Shown piece by piece: positions 1 to 7,559 of a DNA stretch of 64,000 nucleotides. The position numbers and the translations under genes are program-made. Positions within the stretch are counted from its first letter, which is position 1; each line of letters begins with the position of its first letter. Under the pieces are notes generated by a model. The model ran no database searches, was not told the DNA's origin, and saw only the letters and a list, made by a program, of their open reading frames with translations. The DNA is from Phycisphaerae bacterium (GTDB lineage Bacteria > Planctomycetota > Phycisphaerae > UBA1845), in assembly GCA_022072505.1 (NCBI GenBank), contig JAJVHU010000007.1, positions 109,959-173,958 on the forward strand, written 5' to 3'.

Positions 1-37
1 ATCCCTTGACCAATGATAATTGCCGGATCACGTTCAT
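1..37 (-). CDS. possible 5' end of a gene running off the left edge
   Basis: Reading the minus strand, an ATG at 37 is preceded by a GAGG about eight bases upstream and opens a frame (MNVIRQLSLVKG) that stays open to the window edge. Only twelve codons are visible, so no function can be assigned. It would lie about 155 bp downstream of the lipoprotein gene ending at 194, on the same strand. It could equally be chance. Confidence 0.2.
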   Translation of the reverse strand, partial: MNVIRQLSLVKG

Positions 38-193
38 GCCACGCGCCTCATCCCTGAATCCTGCCGCAGGCTTCGGCGCGGCCGGTTCAAAACCGTCCGC
101 CCTTCGCCTTTCCGCGGTCCGGGCCTTTTCAGCCCGCGTCCCGCCGGCGCGTCCATCCCGTGGACCGCCGGTTCAACGTTCATGCTCCCCTCC

Positions 194-979
194 TCATCGC
201 TCCGCCACGCGATCCGCCGGCTTCTCCGCGTCCGCGGTTTTCCGCGACCCCTCGTCCGACGCCTCGCCGAACAGGCTCCGCAGCGTCGCGTGGCAGCAGT
301 ACTGCAGGTACCGCCGCTGGCTGACCAGATACCAGCGATGTCCGTAAGGGTTCATCCCCGCGTTGCGCCGCGCCGCGAACGCCTTCACGTCCGCCAGCAC
401 GTCTTCGCGCGACGCATCGAACACCGCCGACGCTTCCGCCAGCACGCCCCGCATCGGTCCGGGCGACGGCGATCCTCCTTCGCCCGGCGACCCCGCCAGG
501 GCGACCGGATCCAGCCTTCGCCCGCCGTCCGGAAGCTCGCCGATCAACTGCGCCGAAACCCCGACCCGCGGCGGGTCATACGGGTTGTACGCGGTGATCG
601 CGAACACCAGCACGGCGTCAGCCCCCGTCAGGCTTGCAAGCTCCAGCGCCTGTCCGACGCCTTCCACCTGCGCCCAGCCGCGCTCCTGCATCACGCCGAT
701 CACGCGATTCACCGGAATCACCCGCACGCCGCCGACCTGGGCCAGCTCCGCCGCCATCTCATCGGCTGCGTGCTCGACATCCACGTCCGGCGACCCGCTG
801 TGATTCAGCGCCGGCGCCACCGCGATCGTCATCGGACCGAGCCGCTCGCTCGTGATCCGAACCGGGACCGTCGCCCTCTGCGTGCATCCTGCACCGCCGC
901 AAAGCGCCAGGAGCAGTCCACCGACCGCCCCCGTGCGTCCCGCAGTGAATCCTCCCTGATTCCCCGAAATCATCGACAT
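194..979 (-). CDS. predicted lipoprotein, unknown function
   Basis: About 261 aa. I place the start at the ATG at 979 because AGGAGC lies nine bases upstream; the open frame extends further but there it runs antisense to the TolB-like gene. The N-terminus has a hydrophobic stretch followed by a lipobox ending in GGAGC (Cys near residue 30), so it should be lipid-anchored after export. The mature part contains IAVAPALNHSG and a mixed alpha/beta region (VRVIPVNRVIGVMQERGW, then LTGADAVLVFAITAY). This resembles the fold of small outer-membrane-associated lipoproteins that compute a 'GADAVL' segment (CsgG/LpoB-like), but that is only a resemblance. It follows the TolB-like gene with a 35-bp gap and is probably co-transcribed with it. 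Confidence 0.72.
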   Translation of the reverse strand: MSMISGNQGGFTAGRTGAVGGLLLALCGGAGCTQRATVPVRITSERLGPMTIAVAPALNHSGSPDVDVEHAADEMAAELAQVGGVRVIPVNRVIGVMQERGWAQVEGVGQALELASLTGADAVLVFAITAYNPYDPPRVGVSAQLIGELPDGGRRLDPVALAGSPGEGGSPSPGPMRGVLAEASAVFDASREDVLADVKAFAARRNAGMNPYGHRWYLVSQRRYLQYCCHATLRSLFGEASDEGSRKTADAEKPADRVAER

Positions 980-1014
980 TCCAACGGCGCTCCTGAAGAT
1001 GCCTTTAAGTCCGC

Positions 1015-2169
1015 TCACGGCGAAGCGTCGATAACTGCGTCGCCCGTCGCCTCCGACCCGCTTCCGATCGCCGTAAGCCTTGAATCCGACGCCTCTCCCG
1101 GCGTCCACGGCAGCGACCAGATGTTCTGATGCCCCTCCCGGTCCGCCACGAAGTACACCCGCCCGTCGGCGCCGAAGACCGGACTTTGATGCGATCCTCG
1201 TCCGTCCGTCAGTTTCCGGCGCGACCGTCCGTCCAGACCGACGATCCAAATATCCGAGGATGAGGCGAAGGTCTCGACGGATTCGTTCTCGATGGAGGTT
1301 TCCGACGCGGCCGGTCCGATCGTGGTGAACGCGATGTGCATCCCGTCCGGGCGCCAATTCGGCGCGATCATCGCGAACCGCGAGGACGCCGCGATTTCGG
1401 TCGGGTGCTTCGGCTCGCCGTCCACCAGCGTCAGCGCCCAGATCGAGAACCAGCGGCTCCCGCGCTGACGCGCCCTTTGATACAGAATCACGTCCGCGAC
1501 CGGCGACCACTCGGGAAACAACCCGTAACCGATGAACTGCGACGTTCCGCCCTCCCGCGCCCCGGTGATCCACAGCTCCCACTGATGTTTCCCCGGAGGA
1601 AGCGCGCAATACACCAGCCGTGACCCGTCCGGCGACCACGACGGGTGTACTTCGTCGCCCGGTCCCGAGGTGACCTGGATCGGCGAGGCGCCGTCCACTT
1701 CCATCACCCACAGATCCCAGTTTCCGGAGCGATCGCTGGCGAAGGCGATGTAACGCCCGTCGGGACTGAACGCCGGCTGAACCTCCGAGGACGGATCGCT
1801 GGTCAGTTGCATCACGGCCACGCCGTCCACGGATTGCAGATACAGGTCCGGATTCAGGTGGTGGCGCGTCGAGGCGAAGACGAGTCGCTGTCCCGCGGCG
1901 TCCAGGTCCGGGTCAAAATCCGCGCCTTCCTCGGTGAACGTGTGACGGCGCAGCGCCGTCTGCGCAAAAGAAGCGTAGACGTCGTTCGTCCGGTCAGGCA
2001 GGTCGCCGAAAAGGCTGATCGGCGCGGCGTCGGACACCAGCCGGACGCGACTTTGTTCCGCGCCGTCGGCGGGCGGCGGACCGTCATCCGATCGACAGGC
2101 GCCTCCCGCAAGGATCAACCCGCACGCAGCGAGGACGACGAACCGTTGCACGGCAGCGGTATGACGCAT
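1015..2169 (-). CDS. TolB-like PD40 beta-propeller lipoprotein
   Basis: About 384 aa when started at the ATG at 2169 (MRHTAAVQRF), which places a signal peptide and the lipobox LAGGAC directly at the N-terminus; an upstream start at 2223 would add 18 residues without a signal character. The body carries repeated WD40/PD40 blades with the typical pattern of SPDGRYIAFASDRSG and SPDGSRLVYC, then NWRPDGMHIAFT and GADGRVYFVADREG. In TolB such propellers work in the periplasm in cell-envelope protein networks; here there is no pal or tolQRA nearby, so a general protein-interaction role is all that can be inferred. It pairs with the lipoprotein gene downstream (35-bp gap). Confidence 0.85.
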   Translation of the reverse strand: MRHTAAVQRFVVLAACGLILAGGACRSDDGPPPADGAEQSRVRLVSDAAPISLFGDLPDRTNDVYASFAQTALRRHTFTEEGADFDPDLDAAGQRLVFASTRHHLNPDLYLQSVDGVAVMQLTSDPSSEVQPAFSPDGRYIAFASDRSGNWDLWVMEVDGASPIQVTSGPGDEVHPSWSPDGSRLVYCALPPGKHQWELWITGAREGGTSQFIGYGLFPEWSPVADVILYQRARQRGSRWFSIWALTLVDGEPKHPTEIAASSRFAMIAPNWRPDGMHIAFTTIGPAASETSIENESVETFASSSDIWIVGLDGRSRRKLTDGRGSHQSPVFGADGRVYFVADREGHQNIWSLPWTPGEASDSRLTAIGSGSEATGDAVIDASP

Positions 2170-2462
2170 GAGATCAATCTCTTTGTCGGTCGGCGCGCAC
2201 GCCTCGGCCCGGCTTCGGTGCATCCCGCGGTCGTGTCCGCGGGACCGGGCGGACCGACGCCCGCGCGCAACGCTCCCCCGCTCATCGGAATCGCTCGTTG
2301 GGCGATGCAGTTGACCGTCTCCTCGCCGCTGTCCGATAACCCTCGTTTATCGGCGGGACGCGCCGTGCGACTTCAAAGCGCATGCCGGCCGTTTCAGCGC
2401 ATTCGAGTCGTTGAGAGCCGAGACCGTAGCGGGCGTCCGGGGTGCGGATTCGGTTCGGGAAG

Positions 2463-3173
2463 TTATCCCGGTGACGCGGGATCTGCGCTCACCGGGTTAT
2501 TGACGACGGGGAGCGCCAGGTCCGCGCCCTCGAACTCGCGGCCCAGGTCGTCGACGAACCGGTCAAAGACGCGCATGCGCTCCTCCGCCAGGCGCTGCAC
2601 GTCCTCGAAGAAAAACGTCGTGCGCCGCGCCGGCAGATAGTCGTAGGCCTTCCAGGTCCGCCAGCGAAGGATCAGGTCGCCCGGTCCCTGACCCGTGGCG
2701 GCCGACTGCCGGATAAGCGGCCAGAGCGTCAGCAGCCCCAGTTGATAGAGATTGTCCGCGTCGCGGATGATCTGCGACTCGACCCGGCGGCACTCGCGCT
2801 GTCCGGTCTCGCGAATCACGTCCGCAACCCCCGAAAGGACGCCGGGTTCGAGCAGCCCCTGAAGGCGGTCGAGCGCCACTTCCGCGCTGCGGTCACGGAT
2901 CGCGCCGTCGCCCGCACGGGTGATGCAATCCACGTCGACGAACCCCGCCCCGTGATGGTCAACCGCATATGCCGCGTCATGATAGAGCGAAGCCACCGTC
3001 AGAATCACCGGGTCCGGGTTCCGCCGCGACACCGCGGGCAACGCCGCCACCCGCTGACTCGCCCGTGTTACGGACACCGTGTGTTCCCAGAGGAGGCGAT
3101 CCCGCCCTCCCCGGGCATTCGGAATGACCAGGTCCGACTCGGCTTTCGCCCAGATTGCTGCGATTGCATCCAT
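2463..3173 (-). CDS. HD-domain protein (putative metal-dependent phosphohydrolase)
   Basis: About 236 aa, starting at the ATG at 3173 (MDAIAAIWAKAE); a longer open frame exists but is arginine-rich and unlike coding sequence. HD-superfamily residues appear in order: a first His in LLWEHTVSVTRASQRV, the HD pair in VASLYHDAAYAVDHHG, and a later Asp in IIRDADNLYQLG. The spacing fits an HD phosphohydrolase of about 200-230 aa. The substrate cannot be told. The C-terminus is charged. It is a likely single-gene unit: 293 bp separate it from the TolB-like gene and 511 bp from rho. The downstream gap (2333-2353) holds a small hairpin with 7-bp arms CCGATAA/TTATCGG and no T-tract. Confidence 0.8.
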   Translation of the reverse strand: MDAIAAIWAKAESDLVIPNARGGRDRLLWEHTVSVTRASQRVAALPAVSRRNPDPVILTVASLYHDAAYAVDHHGAGFVDVDCITRAGDGAIRDRSAEVALDRLQGLLEPGVLSGVADVIRETGQRECRRVESQIIRDADNLYQLGLLTLWPLIRQSAATGQGPGDLILRWRTWKAYDYLPARRTTFFFEDVQRLAEERMRVFDRFVDDLGREFEGADLALPVVNNPVSADPASPG

Positions 3174-3363
3174 GTTCGGCGAGGCTCCGCAGGCGCCGGG
3201 CGCGCGTGGGCCGGGTGCAAGCGCACCCCGGAGCCCCGCGTACCCGCGGAAACGCAATCATCAGGCGGGCAGGCGGGAGGTTTGCGGTCGTGGTCATCGT
3301 CGGCGCGGACCGGCGCACAAAACCCGCCCCCCCATCCGGCGCAGCGCGCCGATGCGGGTCGGT

Positions 3364-3585
3364 TCATGAGACTCCCTCGCCAACAACCACATTCACGGAA
3401 TCCGTTCCGGATCTCAGGGCTGTTCTCCGGACGATTCCGACCTCCCCTTCGGAATTCAGGGCAAGGAGCGCGTTGTCGCTCCTGATGACGCCGCCACGGA
3501 AGCGGCCCGCCTCGGTCACCTTCCGTGTTTGAAACCCGAAGCCCTTTCCAACAAGATACCGGAGCGCGGTCCGCCGGACAAGCAT
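3364..3585 (-). CDS. small hypothetical protein with an internal near-repeat (doubtful)
   Basis: A 73-aa frame beginning MLVRRTALRYLVGKGFG. The heptad VRRTALR occurs twice (residues 3-9 and about 53-59), each time followed by a Val/Gly-rich stretch. Composition is plausible for a real protein and unlike the arginine/proline-rich shadows around it, but no good ribosome-binding site is visible. It lies in the 511-bp gap between the HD gene and rho and is divergent from rho. I do not recognise it. Confidence 0.3.
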   Translation of the reverse strand: MLVRRTALRYLVGKGFGFQTRKVTEAGRFRGGVIRSDNALLALNSEGEVGIVRRTALRSGTDSVNVVVGEGVS

Positions 3586-3684
3586 TTTCTGTCCGCGGGA
3601 CCGGATTCCGGACGGCGTCCCGCGCATGTGCGCCGGCGGCGTGAATCCCGTCTTGCCCCGGAGCGCTCCTGTGAAAGGTATTGA
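3586..3684 (+). other. gap upstream of rho
   Basis: Last 99 bp of the 511-bp gap between the HD gene and rho. The gap holds the doubtful 73-aa frame on the minus strand; otherwise I see no convincing promoter, terminator or RNA in it. Confidence 0.4.
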
Positions 3685-4887
3685 ATGTCCCAGGAAGGCG
3701 TGGCAGGTACGTTTGAAGTGCTGGAACGAGGAGGCGGTTTTCTGCGCCAGCCGGCGCAGAATTACGCCGTCCGTCCCGGCGACCCTTTCATCTCCGCGGA
3801 TCTCGCCCGCAAGTTCAACCTGCGCGGCGGCGAGACCGTCTCGGGGAAGGTGAGCGCCGACGCCGGCAAGTCCGCGCCGCCCCCGAAACCGAAACAAGGC
3901 GGGCATAAGAACCGCCGTGACGGACGACAGCGCGAGTCCGGTCCGCCGTCCGGCGCGCCCCGCCTCACCCAGATCGAGTCGATCAATGATCGCCCCCCCG
4001 ACCAGAACATCGAGCTTCGCCCGTTTGAGGAATTGACCCCGATCGACCCGCGCGAGCGCATCCGCTTTGAAGTACCCGGCGGATCCCCGTCGATGCGCGT
4101 CGTGGACCTGATGACCCCGATCGGGTTCGGGCAGCGCGGACTGATCGTCGCCCCCCCGCGCACCGGAAAGACGATCCTCCTCCAGCAGTTCGCCCACGGC
4201 ATCGCCGTCAACCACCCCGACGCCTACATGATGGTCCTGCTCATCGACGAGCGTCCCGAGGAGGTCACCGACATGCGCCGCAACGTCCGCGGCGAGGTCA
4301 TCGCCAGCAGCAACGACCGCGACGTCGCCAGCCACGTCCGCATCGCCAAGCTCATCATCGACAAGGCCCGCCGTCTCGCCGAACTCGGGAGAAACGTCGT
4401 CATCCTGCTGGACTCGATCACGCGGCTCGGACGGGCGTTCAACGCCTCGATGTCCGGCGGCGGGCGAACGATGTCCGGCGGGATCGACATCCGCGCCCTT
4501 GCCGAACCGAAAGCCATCTTCGGCGCCGCCCGCAACATCGAAAACGGCGGGTCGCTGACCATCATGGCGACCGCGCTCATCGACACCGGCAGCCGGATGG
4601 ACGAAGTCATCTTCAACGAGTTCAAAGGCACGGGCAACATGGAGATCATGCTCAGCCGGGAACTCGCCAACCGCCGCGTCTTCCCCACGATCGACCTGAA
4701 TCAGTCGGGCACGCGCAAGGAGGAGCTGCTGCTGTCTCCGCAGGAGCTGGCCGTCTCGCGGCACATCCGGCGGACGCTGCTGGATCGCGGCCTCGAGCAG
4801 TCGATGACCCTGCTGCTGGGGTCGCTTCAGAAATTCCCGGACAACGCCGCGTTCGTGGCGAGCTTCAACACGGCGGCGCTGCGGTGA
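3685..4887 (+). CDS. rho: transcription termination factor Rho (short form)
   Basis: 400 aa. Rho is a hexameric RNA-dependent ATPase that ends transcription by translocating on nascent RNA. Visible parts: an OB/cold-shock-like RNA-binding domain (GTFEVLERGGGFLR, then KFNLRGGETVSGKV), a basic linker rich in K, R, Q and G at about residues 55-95, the Walker A motif PPRTGKTI with Lys162, VLLIDERPEEVTDM, VILLDSITRLGRAFN, and the Q/R-loop region ending in ELANRRVFPTIDLNQSGTRK. E. coli Rho has about 45 extra N-terminal residues forming a helical bundle; here the protein starts directly at the RNA-binding domain. The basic linker may substitute for it. Start is ATG at 3685. Confidence 0.96.
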   Translation: MSQEGVAGTFEVLERGGGFLRQPAQNYAVRPGDPFISADLARKFNLRGGETVSGKVSADAGKSAPPPKPKQGGHKNRRDGRQRESGPPSGAPRLTQIESINDRPPDQNIELRPFEELTPIDPRERIRFEVPGGSPSMRVVDLMTPIGFGQRGLIVAPPRTGKTILLQQFAHGIAVNHPDAYMMVLLIDERPEEVTDMRRNVRGEVIASSNDRDVASHVRIAKLIIDKARRLAELGRNVVILLDSITRLGRAFNASMSGGGRTMSGGIDIRALAEPKAIFGAARNIENGGSLTIMATALIDTGSRMDEVIFNEFKGTGNMEIMLSRELANRRVFPTIDLNQSGTRKEELLLSPQELAVSRHIRRTLLDRGLEQSMTLLLGSLQKFPDNAAFVASFNTAALR

Positions 4888-5010
4888 GGTTCCGCGCCGC
4901 GAGCTTGTCGCGCCCCCGGGATCGCGGACCTCCGGCCCGCCCGGCTGGTGCGAGACGTTGCGCCGCAGATCTCCGGTCCGCACCAACCTCGGAACACGCC
5001 TCCGGGACCA

Positions 5011-5250
5011 TCATCGAGCGTAGCGGCGGTACTCGGTGATTTTCATGATGGCAAGACGGCGATGCAGTTCCCGTTCGATCTCCACCTCGTCGGCAAGTGG
5101 AATCTCCGACCGAATCCCTGCGCGCAACTTCTCACACTCCAAGTCAAACAGGCGAGGCCCTGCCAACAGTTTCTCTTCTGCGGTCATCAACCGTGCGGCA
5201 ATGACCTTGTCGCGGTAGTGCGCCTCAATGAGTTCTTTCGTCGGCTCCAC
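5011..5250 (-). CDS. small conserved hypothetical protein
   Basis: 79 aa, highly charged and predicted mostly helical, beginning MEPTKELIEAHYRDKV and containing EKLLAGPRLFDLECEKLRAG. Its composition is clearly protein-like. I recall comparable 70-90 aa proteins with an EEKLLAGPRLFD-like block in planctomycete genomes, but no function is known to me. It sits between rho (convergent, ends at 4887) and tsf (same strand upstream, 114 bp away). It may be transcribed as a tail of the rpsB-tsf unit. Confidence 0.75.
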   Translation of the reverse strand: MEPTKELIEAHYRDKVIAARLMTAEEKLLAGPRLFDLECEKLRAGIRSEIPLADEVEIERELHRRLAIMKITEYRRYAR

Positions 5251-5364
5251 GTTTCGCGCCTTCGAGCCGGCGCCGGATCGCCCGTCACGGATTCTGTCCG
5301 AGCGTCCGCGCCGAAGCGGACGGCGACCGCGCGTCGGATTCCCGCGATTCCTTTGAATGCCGCG

Positions 5365-6195
5365 TCATCCGCCGACGCGCATGAGCACCAGGTCGGTGAC
5401 GGCCGTGACGCCGGCCTCCTTGAGGACTTCGCGGACGGTCTTCTTCCCGTAAACGTCGGCCCGCGCGTGCTCCTGCTCCATCAAGACCTTTTCCTTCAGG
5501 TACGCGGCGACGCGGCCCTCGGCGATCTTCTCCACGATCTGCGGCGGCTTGCCCTCCGCCGTCGCGGTCTCCTTCGCCAGCGCCCGAACCTTCTCGACCT
5601 CGTCGGCGGGCACGGCGTCCTTCTCGATGGCGATCGGCTTGGCGAAGACCGCGTGCATGCACAGGTCCGACGCCACGGCGTCGCTGCTCGGCGCTGCATT
5701 CAGCGCGATCATGACCCCGCTCTTGCCGTCGTGGTGGATGTAGTGGGTCAGGCACTCGCCCTTGACGCGGCGCGCCTGGCGCAGGTTCATCGTCTCGCGC
5801 AGCTTCCCGAACGTCTCGACGAACATCTTGTCCAGCTCCGGGTCCGCGCGAAGCGCCGCGACGTCCGGCGACGCGGACGACGCCTGCGACGCTTTGCGGG
5901 CGAAGGCGTTGGCCAGCGCGATGAACAGCTCGTTCTTGGCGACCGGGGCCGTCTCGCACTGAAGCTCGACGATGCCGCCGGACTTGCGGTCCGGGCTGAT
6001 GAAAAAACCGATGCGCCCCTCGCCCGTGGCGCGGTCGGAGCGGTCCTCGAGCTTGCCCTTGTGCTTCTTGCGCAGCCACTCCTTGGCGGTCTCGAAGTCG
6101 CCGTTGTTCTCGCTGAGGGCCTGCTTGCACTCCATCATCGGAAGCCCCGTCGTCTCCCGCAGTTGCTTCACCAGTTCGGCGGTAATCGCAGCCAT
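5365..6195 (-). CDS. tsf: translation elongation factor Ts
   Basis: 276 aa. EF-Ts is the cytoplasmic guanine-nucleotide exchange factor for EF-Tu. The N-terminal UBA-like domain with the signature LRETTGLPMMECKQALSE is intact, followed by the EWLRKKHKGK helix and the core with ETAPVAKNELFIALANAF. Start is the ATG at 6195 (MAAITAELVKQL), supported by a GGAGAG about eleven bases upstream. It follows rpsB on the same strand with a 316-bp spacer, longer than usual for this conserved pair; the spacer holds a perfect 10-bp inverted repeat. Confidence 0.97.
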   Translation of the reverse strand: MAAITAELVKQLRETTGLPMMECKQALSENNGDFETAKEWLRKKHKGKLEDRSDRATGEGRIGFFISPDRKSGGIVELQCETAPVAKNELFIALANAFARKASQASSASPDVAALRADPELDKMFVETFGKLRETMNLRQARRVKGECLTHYIHHDGKSGVMIALNAAPSSDAVASDLCMHAVFAKPIAIEKDAVPADEVEKVRALAKETATAEGKPPQIVEKIAEGRVAAYLKEKVLMEQEHARADVYGKKTVREVLKEAGVTAVTDLVLMRVGG

Positions 6196-6338
6196 GTCAG
6201 TAAGACTCTCCAGTTTGCCTCGCACGGCGCGAAGAACGCCCCGGCGGTGACGGTCCCTCGGACCGCGAACACGAATCAAACGCCCGCGACGGCGCAGCAC
6301 GCCTCTCGAGCGCGACGTTCCTGATTTCCCAGACAAAG

Positions 6339-6367
6339 GTGGACCTGTCCTTTCGCAACAGGTCCAC
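6339..6367 (-). promoter_or_regulatory. perfect inverted repeat in the rpsB-tsf spacer
   Basis: Arms GTGGACCTGT (6339-6348) and ACAGGTCCAC (6358-6367) are exactly complementary around a 9-nt loop. It lies within the 316-bp gap (6196-6511) between the rpsB stop and the tsf start. No T-run follows on the minus strand, so it is not a standard intrinsic terminator. It could be an attenuation, processing or protein-binding structure. An 18-nt piece of a dispersed intergenic repeat lies nearby at 6396-6413. Nothing else was recognised in the gap. Confidence 0.55.
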
Positions 6368-6511
6368 GCCGCAAACGCTTGCACCGTTCCAATTCACCCG
6401 AGCCGCGCCCGTCCGCCCTTGACGTCGCGCAACGATGTCAAGGGTCAGGAAGCGATCCGCATCCCCGCCAGGCGCTTCAACGACCTCCGACGAACGTTCT
6501 CGCCGCGCGGT

Positions 6512-7351
6512 TTATGACGCTCCGCCGACCGGTCCGCCGGCGCCGTCCGGTTCGGCGTCGCCGCCCGTCGGCTTGTCCGCCGGCGGCGCGGGGCGGTTCT
6601 CACTGAACCGACGTCGCGGCCTCGGTCCTTCCTGCTGCGCGGCGGGCGCCTCCTCCTTCATCGTCGCCCGGGCTTTCAGCCCCTCGGTCGCGGCGTCCGC
6701 CAGCATCTTGACGATCAGATCGATCGACCGCATCGAGTCGTCGTTGCCGGGGATCGGAATGTCCGCGTATCCCGGATTCGAGTCGGTGTCGATCAGGCAG
6801 ATCGTCGGAATGCCCGCCTTGCGCGCCTCCTTCACCGCGTTGTGCTCACGGGCGACGTCGATGACGATCATCGCCCCCGGCATCTTCGTCATGTTGCGGA
6901 TGCCGTCGAGGTTGCGCTTGATCTTGCGCAGCTCACGCGTCCGCGACGCGATCATCTTCTTGCTGTATTTCAGCAGCGTTCCGTCCGCCTCCTCGCGCTC
7001 CAGCTCCTCCAGCCGCGCCAGTCGCGAGCGGATCGTGCGGAAGTTGGTGAGCGTTCCGCCCAGCCAGCGCTCCGCGACAAACGGCATGCCGACCCGACGG
7101 GCATGATCCTCCAGCGAGGACCGCGCCTGACGCTTCGTGCCGACGAACAACACATCCTGCCCCTTGGCCACCACCTGCCCGACGAGCTTCTTCGCCCGCA
7201 GGAGCCCCTTGACGGTTTCGCGAATGTCGATGATGTGAATCGTGTTTCGCTTCCCGAAGATGTAGGGTTTCATCTTCGGATCCCAGCGGCTTGCGCGGTG
7301 GCCGTAATGAATACCGGATTCAACCAGTTGACGGACCAACTCCGATGCCAA
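6512..7351 (-). CDS. rpsB: 30S ribosomal protein S2
   Basis: 279 aa. S2 is a structural protein of the small ribosomal subunit, needed for S1 binding. Diagnostic blocks are present: VESGIHYGHRASRWDPKM, YIFGKRNTIHIIDIRET, VLFVGTKRQAR, ERWLGGTLTNFRTI, IVIDVAREHNAVKEA and PTICLIDTDSNP. The start at 7351 has an excellent Shine-Dalgarno sequence (GGAGGTGA). The C-terminus is extended by about 50 residues, rich in Pro, Ala and Gly (from about KEEAPAAQQEGP), beyond the usual ~235-aa core. It leads a two-gene unit with tsf. Confidence 0.97.
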   Translation of the reverse strand: MASELVRQLVESGIHYGHRASRWDPKMKPYIFGKRNTIHIIDIRETVKGLLRAKKLVGQVVAKGQDVLFVGTKRQARSSLEDHARRVGMPFVAERWLGGTLTNFRTIRSRLARLEELEREEADGTLLKYSKKMIASRTRELRKIKRNLDGIRNMTKMPGAMIVIDVAREHNAVKEARKAGIPTICLIDTDSNPGYADIPIPGNDDSMRSIDLIVKMLADAATEGLKARATMKEEAPAAQQEGPRPRRRFSENRPAPPADKPTGGDAEPDGAGGPVGGAS

Positions 7352-7373
7352 GAATCACCTCCGACTGAACTTT

Positions 7374-7396
7374 ACGGCGCCCCCCGTGGGCGCCGT
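7374..7396 (-). promoter_or_regulatory. 5' leader hairpin of rpsB
   Basis: The arms ACGGCGCC and GGCGCCGT are perfectly complementary around a short loop and sit between the rpsB Shine-Dalgarno sequence and the proposed promoter. Ribosomal protein S2 is known in several bacteria to repress its own mRNA through its leader, so this is a reasonable place for such a site. No match to a known S2 leader consensus was attempted. Confidence 0.45.
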
Positions 7397-7410
7397 TTCC
7401 AGAACCTTGC

Positions 7411-7438
7411 AGTGTACACCGGTTTGCGGATCATTCAA
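7411..7438 (-). promoter_or_regulatory. candidate sigma-70 promoter for rpsB-tsf
   Basis: On the minus strand, TTGAAT (7433-7438) and TACACT (7411-7416) are separated by 16 bases, matching the -35/-10 consensus at four or five positions each. The predicted start of transcription near 7404 gives a leader of about 50 nt that includes the hairpin. Confidence 0.5.
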
Positions 7439-7559
7439 CGCGCCGCCTCGGTTTCGTCGGGCAGGGGCTGCGGACCCCCGTGCCACGAGCGGCGACCCGC
7501 CGAGACGGCGGCGCTCGGAACGCTGTCCGGATCGGGCAATCCCGTAATGTGCATTAAGT

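Noticed and set aside
28..183. 51-codon minus-strand frame after the first lipoprotein gene, with GGAGGGG three bases before its ATG
   Set aside because: Low-complexity Arg/Gly/Pro composition and too close ribosome-binding site; coding not supported.
3364..4986. Long minus-strand frame of 540 codons opposite rho
   Set aside because: It is antisense to the unmistakable rho gene; high GC leaves opposite frames open. Only its last 73 codons are kept as a doubtful candidate.
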